From assembly GCA_965263215.1 (NCBI GenBank), contig OZ253663.1:682001-746000 (forward strand): a stretch of DNA of 64,000 nt, in the 5' to 3' direction. The notes under the pieces were generated by a model. The model did no database searches and was not told the DNA's origin. It saw nothing but the letters and a program-made list of their open reading frames with translations. The DNA comes from UBA1672 sp965263215. Lineage in GTDB: Bacteria > Pseudomonadota > Alphaproteobacteria > Micavibrionales > Micavibrionaceae. The translations under genes and the position numbers were made by a program. Positions 53,801 through 63,600 of this stretch are shown in pieces. Position 1 is the stretch's first letter; every line of letters begins with the position of its first letter.

Positions 53801-55621
53801 ACCTTCTCTAATCGCTCCTGTAGAATCCGCGCTCATAGAATCAGGTTGATGACCGCGCATCCAGATATGCAGGGGCGGGATGCCGAGTTGGATAGAGTCA
53901 TCCCATTTATAGTCACCCGTATGTCTATGTGATCCGGCATCTGTGATGATGTCGTACATTAAACCTGGGTCAGAGTGGGGCATAGGACCAACGCGAACCT
54001 CGAACACATCATTAATACGAAGACTTGGGAAATATTCATAAGAGCCCATTTTTTCACCGGGCTGAACCTCCGTCCATTGCTCTATCTTTGTGCCTGCAAT
54101 TTCTGTTTCTTTAATTGCACTTGGGTCTTGCGGGTTGATATCGGTGAGCAAGTTGATGGGATAACACTTCTCCAGAATTTCTTCCTTAATCGAACTTTCG
54201 ATGTCCAGTTCCGACATGTCCCGCTTGAGTTGAAGCATGGTCATCTCATTCATAATAAGCGGCGGGAGTTCATATCCCTTTTTCACAAGATAGGCGAGTT
54301 GCCCTAAATGGTCTTTGTGGCGGTGAGTGAATAATATTGCACCTACCGGTTCTTCTGGTTCATGGGCCTTATCGTGCCTATGCTTTAGATAGCGTCCGGC
54401 ATTAAAAAATGCGACATCAAAAATATCATGAAACAAAACCCCAGCATCAATCATAAGGGATTCATTTTTCTTTTCGCCTTCATCATTTAAGAAGTCATAA
54501 CCAATGATGTATTGGTTCGCGCCGATATTTTGGTCTGCCTCGGACACATAAGGGGTCTGGTTGTTTCCGCCGATGGCTGAAAACGTCATGATACCTTGCT
54601 TGGGTATGTTATGTTTTTCATTTAGATGCGGATATATACCCGTGTAGAGATTAATATCAGTTGGCAGCATAAAGCGCTTGTCATGAGGTGGTTTTTTTAA
54701 ATCATCAATAAGAGCACGATCACCTGCGCGAACCATACGGTTTATATTTCGAACTGCTTTCATAACAGAGCCAACGGCGCGGCTGTCCCTGAGGTCAATT
54801 TTAACGCCCATATAATGCAAGGACTTTATGCTTGCTTCTCCTTTGGGGTTGCTTTTATTGGGCCTGACTTCAATTTTATAAAGCTCTTCCTCTTTTTTGC
54901 CGTCATCATCCTGAACAATCACTGTGCCGGTAATGTTTAAATGGTTTGGGTTTCTGCCACGTTTGTAGCGGTATTTGAACATTGAGTTCTGGTGTTCTTC
55001 ACCTCGTCCAAACAGTGTGAGCACTCTGGACTGTGTATTGTCTTTAACGTATTTATGCGGGCCAACGCCTAAGATTGCATGCAAAAATAAAGCCGGATAA
55101 ACCGGCTTAGCATCAGAATCAATCGTTTCACCAACAGTTGTTTTTACATCCCCGCTGGCATATAAGCCAGGCCACGCACGCTTCCCAAATCCGTTGCCAT
55201 ATCCGGCATCAGATATTAGTTGCACCGGATTAACCCATTCATTTTTCGATATGACGGCTTCCGAAAGGGGCTTGGTTATTCGCGGCAGTGAAACATGATT
55301 TTTGTGGTCACTAAGATCCAGTTCTTGCCCGTCTACTTCTGCTTTTGTAATTGTTATGGTGCTGTCATCTTCCGCGCAAGACAGGTGCAAAAACGGTACA
55401 CTTTCATTGTGCCCTGTATTGTGATGATGGGAATAGGTGAAAGCAACATCAAAACCGGATGTGGTTTTCTCAGCCTTGATCATCAGTGTTCTGATTTCAC
55501 CGGTTTCAAGATCGGTCGTCACTGTGGCAAAGCTAGACTCGTTTGAATTGCGTAAGTGCTCGTGTAAATCACGCACACCAAAAGAAGAGAAAAACTCCTC
55601 CTTATCGTAGGGTTTATCCAT
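50879..55621 (-). CDS. RNase J-like beta-CASP nuclease fused to DEDDh exonuclease
   Basis: A 1580-residue protein. Residues 1-~340 are unassigned. From ~345 to ~930 is a metallo-beta-lactamase/beta-CASP core close to RNase J: motif THRHKDHLG (~432), HTGDYKWDDS, beta-CASP GSNVTRLG and VTGTQDEAFSSL, and the RNase J-type SSGHNN... ILPVHGGPEQLKSH. From ~980 to ~1190 is a DnaQ-like exonuclease: ADTETGG (DxE), WHNERFDSKF, HGGQYDTNL (Hx4D). The last ~390 residues, including a conserved-looking helical region, resemble the tail of exonuclease I-type enzymes only loosely. Both active sites look intact. Followed by a 5'-nucleotidase, divergent from a cyclase gene. Confidence 0.85.
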   Translation of the reverse strand: MDKPYDKEEFFSSFGVRDLHEHLRNSNESSFATVTTDLETGEIRTLMIKAEKTTSGFDVAFTYSHHHNTGHNESVPFLHLSCAEDDSTITITKAEVDGQELDLSDHKNHVSLPRITKPLSEAVISKNEWVNPVQLISDAGYGNGFGKRAWPGLYASGDVKTTVGETIDSDAKPVYPALFLHAILGVGPHKYVKDNTQSRVLTLFGRGEEHQNSMFKYRYKRGRNPNHLNITGTVIVQDDDGKKEEELYKIEVRPNKSNPKGEASIKSLHYMGVKIDLRDSRAVGSVMKAVRNINRMVRAGDRALIDDLKKPPHDKRFMLPTDINLYTGIYPHLNEKHNIPKQGIMTFSAIGGNNQTPYVSEADQNIGANQYIIGYDFLNDEGEKKNESLMIDAGVLFHDIFDVAFFNAGRYLKHRHDKAHEPEEPVGAILFTHRHKDHLGQLAYLVKKGYELPPLIMNEMTMLQLKRDMSELDIESSIKEEILEKCYPINLLTDINPQDPSAIKETEIAGTKIEQWTEVQPGEKMGSYEYFPSLRINDVFEVRVGPMPHSDPGLMYDIITDAGSHRHTGDYKWDDSIQLGIPPLHIWMRGHQPDSMSADSTGAIREGENTLESDVLKDIVKTVTDHADNRFVFPMLGSNVTRLGTLVAALGQTDRKTLVIDGKAVEDLVRDADKVYALKKWAKDFHDVDIIMQTQKTKVEPLLSDPSRDGEYALLVTGTQDEAFSSLNRAARDALPPHRWNLRSNDIIAPLQGVIPTGDNYFRRMALKDYVEMFHGAHVILPEAVDKEAEAMENLAEQGTYGPPMIRHSSGHNNTKGIERGIIESGIPFILPVHGGPEQLKSHLDIAEKAGADTAVVTGSMEMRIEKGKKVSFYRTVPSEFIGVTNHTPSRDKFYLKGRFSTSVMPIKPVSTSLVAQLVDTFEDTARSIAGVNSDFEMGRSLPVSLSRSFNADNLQGFLKQDIAFGIDKYKEGVFADKGIHAIGAADTETGGLSPMRHLMREFALTIKNVETRETIENIQLFQHIPNHRMPSPIAMLVTNTHPDDLEEGLHAAQFVDEMNTALTSVKKHSHTLAEEKSEEGKVSRHDVKALIVWHNERFDSKFIAKESARNLDTNTRLHQTYKTISIDTRAISRALAAYSPGEYKVAMKPDADFMDHTLESLSRENGLDYDEKKAHGGQYDTNLCMDLFWKQYDIAPDLVEQMIINADASTSHLLNDIMGMDMGFNGPHPIFSYVSPSAKRPKPQMGAFIGTMDSERYAVVFNLKYDPNDYLHLPPAKIAEMLADYDNDVFEVLDLRQNPIVVPARYGLRVKANGTVPKETLDRRAGVIKRHLNYVDPQNEWKTIAQKVAEAWDNDRELRILKGRIAQNQKDGDEPKYYNDYRRPDEYPDLERQLDSGGGRAARPEHGAQNLLRMRAKVGMNSAYRHVTKVIRDYIESVRADDVDSANKFYDALLKERKVLEDTMDTINQVQYDLDPDHMFEADIERTEAMRAFLTYQHYFEAKGEIEALENAPDLYARYVGDNPKKKKLFKAIKTWVEEHQDSAVLSEKTKLFMNPIRQYSRAGRDLNDNEPIELNPVV

Positions 55622-55737
55622 GTTTTTAAATCTCTAAATCGTTCTCCGTAGACAGTATTAGAAATTTTTATATTGCTATGCAACAAATTTTTTTATTAAT
55701 TTTTTATAATTTATTTTTTGCATAATTTAAGGGGAAT

Positions 55738-55788
55738 ATGTATATCTCGATCCATGGAGAACGCTGCACATTTGCTCAAAAATCTTGA
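55738..55788 (+). other. Possible 16-codon upstream ORF overlapping the cyclase start
   Basis: AAGGGGA at 55729-55735 is an excellent ribosome site, but the ATG at its best distance (55738) opens a different frame that stops at 55788, after overlapping the first codons of the cyclase. The peptide is MYISIHGERCTFAQKS. It could be a leader peptide coupling translation, or the ribosome site may serve the cyclase ATG at 55754 at a poor distance. Confidence 0.35.
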
Positions 55789-56833
55789 GGAAACGTCTTA
55801 TGGCTTGGGAAGGACATTTTCAGGCGCAGGGCTGAATGGCTATATGGCATCTGCGGTTTTTGTGGCATCCAGTGAATCACCGGGCAGTGTTTTTGCCGTT
55901 ACCCATGCGGGTGGATCGCGGGAACATTATGCAAGAACAGACAAGCATGTTTATTTGCGTAAATTTACTTCGAATGACAGTGTGGCTGCACAAGCTTTTG
56001 ATGAAAACAATGCATCTATGTACGCAAGCCGTATGTTCCCTAAAGAGCATCTGTGTATCAATATTCCGATGATCCCAAAGGGAAGTACGGACATGGATTT
56101 ATATTCTCGGGGGATGTTACAGGTTGTTTTTAAACCTGAGTCTTCGGTTAATTTGAATGATGTAAAGGCACATATCGAAAGTCAGCCGACATATCAAGCG
56201 ATGTCGGGTATTCTTGTGCCTTTGTTGCAAGGCGTTGATGGGGCACGCGATTCGTTTTTCAAAGTGCGTGATCCATATGAAGCAAACTCTGTTGTGATGT
56301 TTTTTGATATCTCTGATTTTTCCGGTCATTCGAATCGTTTGGGGCATTATCGTGCGCAAGATTTTGCCGATAAATTTTGTCAAGATTTTATGGGCCCAAT
56401 CAGTGACGAATACGGCGCGCGTTTACTGCGTTATGAGGGGGACGGTTTATGGATGGAGATGCCCTTGGATCAGTTTTCTTCAGAATCTGAGCGCCATGAC
56501 AGGATGAAAGATGCCATTGAAATGGCACGGCATGCGACAGAGGACTTCAGTGCATTTGCCGTGGGTCAAGATCACGGCTTTAAGGACGCAAAGCTGAAAG
56601 TGTCATTGGAGCTAGGCGAGATTCGTAATTATTACTGGGATCGTAATCAGGTTTTTACAAATAAGCCGGATGATCGTTCGGGCCCCGTATTTTCACATAT
56701 TCGCGCGGCGGATCACATGGTCGCGAGACGTGATCGGCATGATATTATCTTAGGCCCTGAATTGAAAGCAGAGCTAAGTCATACGAGTAAATATGATATC
56801 TCACCGGATGATTTCGGACATTACTCTCCATGA
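55754..56833 (+). CDS. Class III nucleotide cyclase-like protein with GAF-like N-terminus
   Basis: A 359-residue soluble protein. The N-terminal ~150 residues have the pattern of a GAF-type sensory domain (YMASAVFVASS, then a C-terminal strand GMLQVVFKP). The C-terminal ~200 residues match the class III adenylate/guanylate cyclase domain: VVMFFDISDFS (first metal Asp, ~184) and LLRYEGDGLWMEMP (second Asp in GDG, ~229). The later GPVFSHIRAADHM replaces the usual GxxVNxAxR, so the Asn normally stabilising the transition state may be missing. It may make cyclic nucleotides or be a degenerate sensor. Frame open to TTG 55718; I chose ATG 55754. Divergent from the giant nuclease, 132 bp apart. Confidence 0.75.
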   Translation: MENAAHLLKNLEETSYGLGRTFSGAGLNGYMASAVFVASSESPGSVFAVTHAGGSREHYARTDKHVYLRKFTSNDSVAAQAFDENNASMYASRMFPKEHLCINIPMIPKGSTDMDLYSRGMLQVVFKPESSVNLNDVKAHIESQPTYQAMSGILVPLLQGVDGARDSFFKVRDPYEANSVVMFFDISDFSGHSNRLGHYRAQDFADKFCQDFMGPISDEYGARLLRYEGDGLWMEMPLDQFSSESERHDRMKDAIEMARHATEDFSAFAVGQDHGFKDAKLKVSLELGEIRNYYWDRNQVFTNKPDDRSGPVFSHIRAADHMVARRDRHDIILGPELKAELSHTSKYDISPDDFGHYSP

Positions 56834-57097
56834 CAGAAATACGCGCGTTCCGATTATTTCTTAAAAAATATAGTGTCCTTTTTAAGAACATATGTATTAA
56901 TCAAAATGAATAATCGGTTCGTAATGTGTCAATTATGGGCTGCGATTTAGTTTTTCAATCCATCTGCTACAGACATTATTTGATAGGAGTCGAGCTTTTT
57001 TTATATGGCTGGTAACATTGTTGACATATAATAAAGAAAATTACATGCTCCTAAGTCCTAAAATATACAAAAATACTTAGTAACATGAAGGAACAGC

Positions 57098-57940
57098 GTG
57101 TTGTCTTTCACATCCAGAACTTACGAATATGTTCAGAATCTTGAGACGCAAGATACGCGACCCGGATATATTCTTAAGACAGCAAATGCACGAGACCTTA
57201 TCTCACACCTGCCTTCCCCAAAAAACATACAAAGAAATATTAATCTTGTTCCGGATATCTCGATTAGTATCTTGCTTACAACAACCGAAGAATTGCCGGA
57301 GCATATTGCGGAGCAAATTGAAAATTCGGAAAATAAAAAAGAATTCACACATAAGAGCTTATTAGGCCTTTGCACCAGTGGGCGCGGAATGCCTGTCGAA
57401 ATTTTTTTACATGACTATTCTATGATGGCACGCGATCCCTCAGGGGAGCTTTTCGAAGAGGTGATTTGGCATGAAACTGTTCATGGTATTGAAGGCATAG
57501 AGATGAATCGTGAGGGGGTGCATGTACGGTACATGCCGTGGTCCTATAAATTACAACAAGACATGCTTTCTATTGATGCCAAGAACGAACATGAGCCGAA
57601 TTTACCTGATAATTTAAAGCTAAGATCACATATCAATTATCTTCGTTACGGGACAAGCTTACAACAAAATGCGTCTGAAATGTTCACCCGAATTGCCGGA
57701 ATATTTATGTATGAAATAAAGGAAACGGGGCGGGCGCTAACATCCGCAAAAGATTTGTTGGATGTTATCTCAATATATGAGAGTGCAACATATAATTCTC
57801 GTAAGGACAGCAATATTTCTGATTTTTTAAAAGTACGGGACACTTTTTCAGAAGAAGCACAGCAGTTATTTGCAAAGGAAAGTGATGAATTAATAAAACG
57901 GGTAGCGGCGCTTTATGGCTGCGATATCATCGGCGCGTAA
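57098..57940 (+). CDS. Predicted zincin metallopeptidase-like protein
   Basis: A 280-residue protein of no family I recognise. It contains VIWHETVHGIEG (HExxH, about residue 125-129) and, about 65 residues later, NASEMFTRIAG, whose Glu could be the third zinc ligand as in gluzincin-type peptidases. No signal peptide or TM helix is visible, so it acts in the cytoplasm or needs another export route. GTG start after GAAGGAAC. It is 265 bp downstream of the cyclase and in the same direction. Codon use matches the neighbours. Confidence 0.65.
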   Translation: MLSFTSRTYEYVQNLETQDTRPGYILKTANARDLISHLPSPKNIQRNINLVPDISISILLTTTEELPEHIAEQIENSENKKEFTHKSLLGLCTSGRGMPVEIFLHDYSMMARDPSGELFEEVIWHETVHGIEGIEMNREGVHVRYMPWSYKLQQDMLSIDAKNEHEPNLPDNLKLRSHINYLRYGTSLQQNASEMFTRIAGIFMYEIKETGRALTSAKDLLDVISIYESATYNSRKDSNISDFLKVRDTFSEEAQQLFAKESDELIKRVAALYGCDIIGA

Positions 57941-58160
57941 ATATTCTCAATTATCTCATCTGTTTCATAAAAAATATGTAACTATTTTTCTGTTCTTACG
58001 GAACTATCAGGGGAATCGATATAAAAATGAGAGAGATTTTCATGAGATTATATTTTCTTGCGAAGGAAATCTGTAAGAGATGCGTATAACATGGTGACGC
58101 AGTGAGGATCACGCATTAAATATACATAGAAAATAAATTTATTTGAATTGGTAAGAGTCT

Positions 58161-59567
58161 TTGAAAACGAGTTACTACAACAGAAAATTATTACAGTTCT
58201 GCTTATTCACGGCGTCTATATTTTTATCCGGATGCGTTGGGCACACGGTCAATGAAAAGCCGCGTCCTGTCGTTCAGCCGTTAGAGGCATTTTCTATTTC
58301 AAACGATAGCCAAGCCTTTCAATCGCCGTGGTGGCATAGTTTTGAAAGAGAAGAGCTGAATGCGCTTATCGATCAATCTTTAAATCAAAATTATGATGTA
58401 GCGGCGTCTGTGGCTGCCTTAAAGCAAGCGCGCGCCTTGTCTCGTCAAACAGGCGCGCAGCGTCTGCCACAAATTGATGTTGCGGGTGATGCAGATAAGG
58501 ACTGGGAAGGCAGTGACGGGCAGCGTGGTGGCGCGGAAATTGGCGCGGCATTGTCATGGGAGCTGGATATATGGAACCTTATCGGTGCGTCAGCAAAAGC
58601 GGATCAATACGAAGCAACGGCACGTTTCGAAGATGTCGAAGCCGTTAAATTATCACTCAGCGCGGATGTCGCAAATGCGTATTTTGGCGCGATAGCGGCG
58701 CAACAGCGCATTAACTTACTTGAGAAACAACTTAAATTAGATCGTGATTTACAAGGGTTATTACAGCTTCGTTTGGATAATGGTGTGGGAACGTCCGTTG
58801 ATGTTCTACGCCAAAAAGCCCGCGTCGCGGATAGCAAAACACTGATACCATTGGCGCAATCAGATTTACGCGTTTTTGAGAACAGGTTGGATGTGCTGCT
58901 TGGTGAAATGCCCGATGCCGTGCCCCGTGTTTCACAAACCGAGACACTTGATTTTTCAGAAGACATGCCCGCGATCGGTGTCCCTTCGGCATTGCTTCTT
59001 AATCGCCCTGATTTGCGCGCGGCGCTTGCCGAGCTTGTTGCGGCGGACGCGGATATCGCCGCGGCCATAGCCGACCGTTTGCCGCGTGTAACATTGGATG
59101 GGTCTTTTGTATATTCTGACGCCGCGAGCTTTACAGGGCCGGTATCCATGATTATGGGCTCGTTTGTTCAGCCGCTTTTGGATTGGGGACGACGTAAGGC
59201 CGAGGTTGATCTTAATAAAGCATTATATGAGGAGCGACTAGCCGCCTATACGCAACTGTTTTTAGAGGCGGTGGAAGATGTTGAAAGTGCGCTTATCCGA
59301 GAGATAAAACAGCGTGAATTTTTGAAGAATTTACAAGTTCAAAAGAACATATTGCAGCAAACCGTTGATGCATCTGAAAACCGTTACACGCAGGGCATTG
59401 ATGATTATCTGCCCGTTATTAATGCTTTGCAGGAATTGCGTAACGTAGAACGTAGCCTCATCACGGAACATTTGAACTTACTCAATATTCGCGTTGATTT
59501 ATTCCGCGCGATCGGTGGCCCTATTCACATGCCGTCAAACAAAGGACATGACGATGAAATCTTATAA
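58161..59567 (+). CDS. RND efflux outer-membrane factor, NodT family lipoprotein
   Basis: A 468-residue TolC-superfamily protein with a lipoprotein signal peptide (LSGC, Cys25), the PWWHSFEREELNALIDQSLNQNYDVAASVAALKQAR region typical of NodT-type outer-membrane factors, and the repeated long helices that form the periplasmic tunnel. It provides the exit duct for the adjacent RND pump. It starts with TTG. Upstream is an imperfect dyad (ATGCGT at 58080-58085 and ACGCAT at 58111-58116) that could be an operator, though no regulator gene is nearby. Confidence 0.93.
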   Translation: MKTSYYNRKLLQFCLFTASIFLSGCVGHTVNEKPRPVVQPLEAFSISNDSQAFQSPWWHSFEREELNALIDQSLNQNYDVAASVAALKQARALSRQTGAQRLPQIDVAGDADKDWEGSDGQRGGAEIGAALSWELDIWNLIGASAKADQYEATARFEDVEAVKLSLSADVANAYFGAIAAQQRINLLEKQLKLDRDLQGLLQLRLDNGVGTSVDVLRQKARVADSKTLIPLAQSDLRVFENRLDVLLGEMPDAVPRVSQTETLDFSEDMPAIGVPSALLLNRPDLRAALAELVAADADIAAAIADRLPRVTLDGSFVYSDAASFTGPVSMIMGSFVQPLLDWGRRKAEVDLNKALYEERLAAYTQLFLEAVEDVESALIREIKQREFLKNLQVQKNILQQTVDASENRYTQGIDDYLPVINALQELRNVERSLITEHLNLLNIRVDLFRAIGGPIHMPSNKGHDDEIL

Positions 59568-60660
59568 AACTATGCTTTTTGCATTGGCCTTGTGCCTACC
59601 TATTCAGGCTCAAGGGCAGGGAAAGCCAACAAGTGCAACGCCTGTGATTGTCTATGAGGTCACGCGCATGCAATTTTCTGATGAGGTCGAGGCACTCGGC
59701 ACTCTGAAAGCCAATGAGAGTGTTGACCTTGCATCTTCGGTGACGGAGTTGGTGACGAAAATTTTGTTCGAGGATAATCAAAGTGTGAAAAAGGGTGATG
59801 TCCTTTTGGAAATGGATGCCGCCGAAGAATTGGCAGAGTTGGAAGAGCAACAATCTTTTCTAGATGAAGCGCAAAGGCAAGTTAATCGTTTGACGCCTCT
59901 GGTGAAACAGGGCGCGGCATCTGCGTCTGTATTGGATGAAAACAGACGTGAGGCCGCGGGCGCAAAGGCACGCGTTGATGCTATTCAATCGCGTATTAAT
60001 CAACGCATTATCAAAGCGCCATATGACGGCGTTTTGGGACTGCGTAACATCAGTGTTGGTGCACTCGCACAACCGGGTTCGATGATTACCACCATTGATG
60101 ATACCAGTGTCATGAAACTGGACTTTTCCGTACCTGAAATATTTTTATCAACCTTGAAGGCGGGGGTTGTCATTGAGGCAACGACAGAGGCGTACCCTGA
60201 TGAAATATTCAAAGGAACAATCGCAAGCGTCGATAGCCGCATTGATCCGATTACCCGTTCTATTCAGGCGCGTGCCATTATCGGTAATGGCGAAGGCGCT
60301 TTAAAGCCCGGGCTTTTGATGCAAGTTGTGTTGCAAAAAAAACCGCGCCAAGTTTTGTTGGTGCCCGAAGAGGCCATTATCTCGGACGGGCCTGAATCTT
60401 TCGTTCTGGTTGTGAACACACAGGATAATCAAACAACCGCGCAGCGCCGAAAAGTGACGCTGGGCGAACGTAAATTTGGTGCGGCTGAAATTCTTGACGG
60501 GCTCAGTGAAGGTGAAAAGATTGTCAATCATGGCACACTTCGTGTTCGCCCGGGTGCGCCGCTTACGATTACGGCGGTTGAAAAAAACGATGAAACGTTG
60601 GAAGTCTTGTTAAAGCAGACAACAGACAAGACAGCGGATGATGTAAAGGCGAGTGAATAA
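59554..60660 (+). CDS. RND efflux periplasmic adaptor (HlyD/MFP family)
   Basis: A 368-residue protein with a signal peptide ending near AQG. It has the barrel/lipoyl half-motifs (SSVTELVTKILFEDNQSVKKGDVLLEM and RIIKAPYDGVLGLRNISVG), a helical hairpin between them, and a beta-barrel and membrane-proximal domain with LLVPEEAIISDG and VTLGER. It joins the inner-membrane pump to the outer-membrane channel. The ATG at 59554 overlaps the OMF gene by 14 bp; ATG 59548 is an alternative. It overlaps the pump gene by one base. Confidence 0.93.
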   Translation: MKSYKTMLFALALCLPIQAQGQGKPTSATPVIVYEVTRMQFSDEVEALGTLKANESVDLASSVTELVTKILFEDNQSVKKGDVLLEMDAAEELAELEEQQSFLDEAQRQVNRLTPLVKQGAASASVLDENRREAAGAKARVDAIQSRINQRIIKAPYDGVLGLRNISVGALAQPGSMITTIDDTSVMKLDFSVPEIFLSTLKAGVVIEATTEAYPDEIFKGTIASVDSRIDPITRSIQARAIIGNGEGALKPGLLMQVVLQKKPRQVLLVPEEAIISDGPESFVLVVNTQDNQTTAQRRKVTLGERKFGAAEILDGLSEGEKIVNHGTLRVRPGAPLTITAVEKNDETLEVLLKQTTDKTADDVKASE

Positions 60661-63600
60661 TGTTTCTGTCCGATGTTTCCGTTAAACGCCCTGTTTTCGC
60701 AAGCGTGATATCGCTTTTGCTGATTGCGTTCGGCCTTGTGTCGTTTGATCGTTTATCGTTGCGTGAATATCCCGATATTGATCCGCCGATCGTCACTGTC
60801 GAAGTTGAATATCCGGGCGCACCTGCCAATATCGTCGAGACTCGTGTGACGGAGCTTATCGAAGAGCGTATAGCTGGTGTTGAGGGGATTGAATTTATTG
60901 AATCCTCCTCTCAGGATGGTGAATCTAGTGTTACAATTGAATTTTCTATTAATCGTGATGTGAATGCCGCGGCGAATGACGTTCGTGACCGTATTTCAGG
61001 TATTCAGGATAATTTACCGGATGAGGCTGAGCCGCCGGAGGTACAGAAAGTCGACAGTAATGATGACGTGATCATTTGGCAGAATTTATCCAGTGATCGC
61101 ATGAGCGTACCGGAGTTGACCGACTACGCTGAACGCTATTTGGTTGATCAGTACTCTGCGTTGGATGGTGTTGCGCGCATACGCGTTGGTGGTGGATTGC
61201 GTTATGCCATGCGGATTTGGCTTGATCGTCAGGCACTGGCTGCGCGGAATTTAAGCGTGAGTGACGTTGAAAATACTCTTAGAGCCGAGAATATCGAATT
61301 GCCTGCGGGAAGTCTGCAATCGGATGAGCGTATATTTAAAGCACGCGTTGAGAGGAATTTTAAAAAGCCTGAGGACTTCGCAAAGCTTGTTCTTGCCAGA
61401 GGGGATGACGGATATCTGGTGCGCTTAGGCGATGTCGCGCGCGTGGAAAAAGGAGTTGAAGAAGATCGTTTGTTCTTCCGTGGTAATGGTATTCCTATGG
61501 TCGGGATCGGCGTGATCAAACAATCAACGGCCAATACGATTGATGTCTCTGATGCTACGAAAGAATTGACGTCACGTTTGGAAAAAAGCTTGCCCGAAGG
61601 GATGAGTATTTCACAAAGTTATGACGCCGCCGTCTTTATCAAAGCGTCAATTTCGGAAGTTTACACTACACTCTTGATTGCCGTTGGGTGTGTTGTGTTT
61701 GTGATTTATATGTTTCTGGGTAGTTTCAGGGCGATGCTTATTCCTGCCGTTACGGTGCCGATATCACTTATTGCGTCTTTCATCGTTATTTATGCGCTTG
61801 GTTTTTCGATTAACCTATTAACCCTGCTTGCGCTTGTGTTGGCGATTGGGTTGGTCGTTGATGATGCCATTGTGATGTTGGAAAACATTGTCCGCCGTAT
61901 ACAGGAAAAAGGCGAAACACCTCTGGTCGCGGCCTATAAAGGGGCACGGCAAGTTGGTTTTGCGGTTATTGCGACGACGCTTGTCCTGATTTCTGTTTTT
62001 GTGCCGATCACGTTTCTGGAAGGGGATATCGGGCGATTATTTACTGAATTTGCTTTAACAATTGCCGCGGCTGTTGCGTTTTCATCTGTGGTTGCTTTGA
62101 CGCTCGCGCCTGTTATGGCGTCAAAATTCTTGAAAGCCAAAGATAGTAATTCAAGCAAGCTTGTTCAAAAAGTCGATCATGTATTGGGTCGTGTGAGGGA
62201 TACATATATTGACCTGCTGGTGCAGTGCATACGACATCCATTGGTTATAAGCGTTATTTTCGTTTTGATGTTGGCTGGAACGGCGTGGTTGTATCCGAAT
62301 GTGACACAGGAATTCACGCCCAAAGAAGATCGCGGCGCATTTTTTATTAGTGTCAGCGGGCCTGAAGGATCGAGTTATAAATATATCGAAGAATATATGA
62401 CCAAGATTGAAGGGATGTTGATGCCGTATGTTGATAGCGGCGAGTTTAAGCGTTTATTGGTGCGTGCGCCTAGGGGCTTCGGCAATATTGAAAACTTCAA
62501 TGGTGGTTTTGTTATTATTATTTTGGAGGGCTGGGATAGTCGTCGATCTGCATTTACGATCATGGACGAAGTACGCGGCAAACTTTCTGTTCTTCCCGGG
62601 GTTAGGGCATTCCCGATCATGCGTCAGGGGCTTGGCGGCGGAACAGGAAAGCCATTGCAATTTGTTTTGGGCGGATCAACCTATGAAGAGTTGGCGGAAT
62701 GGCGCGATATTATTATTGAAAAAGTGCAGGAAAATAACCCCGGCTTAGAGGGGCTGGATAGTGATTATAAAGAAACACGCCCGCAGATTGATTTTAAAGT
62801 GAATTATGATCGCGCGGCGGATCTTGGTGTCACCGTGGAAGAAATCGGGCGCACCTTACAAACATTAATGGGGGGGCGTAATGTTACGACTTACCTTGAG
62901 CGCGGCGAAGAATATGACGTGGTCGTTGAAGGGGATCGTGATCAACAAAGTTCTTTCAGTGATATTAAAAATATCTATGTACGATCTGATCGCACGGGGC
63001 AGCTTATCCCGCTTTCTAATCTTGCGGAGATAACGGAATATGGCGCAGCAGAAACCTTATCACGATATAATCGCATTCGCGCCATCACGTTGGAGGCCAA
63101 CCTCAAAGACGGTTATGCGTTGGGGGAGGCAATAACATATCTGGAAGAATTGGTACGTGAGCATTTGCCCGATCAGGTTGTGGTTGATTATAAGGGGCAA
63201 AGCCGTGACTTTATTCGCTCAGGCAATTCAATCATTTTTGTCTTTTTATTGGGGCTTGCCGTTGTGTATCTGGTTTTGGCGGCGCAGTTCGAGAGCTATA
63301 TTCACCCGTTTATTATTATGCTGACGGTGCCACTTGCGACAGGGGGCGGGCTGCTCGGGTTATACCTTACGGGGGGCACGCTGAATATTTATTCGCAAAT
63401 CGGATTGATTATGTTGGTGGGGCTTGCGGCGAAAAACGGTATTTTAATCGTTGAATTTGCAAACCAGCTCCGTGATGAGGGTATGAAATTTAACCGCGCC
63501 CTGTTAGAGGCATCATCTGTGCGTTTTCGCCCGATTGTCATGACTGGATTAACAACTGTTGCGGGCGCTATTCCGTTGATTTTGACGAGTGGTGCAGGCG

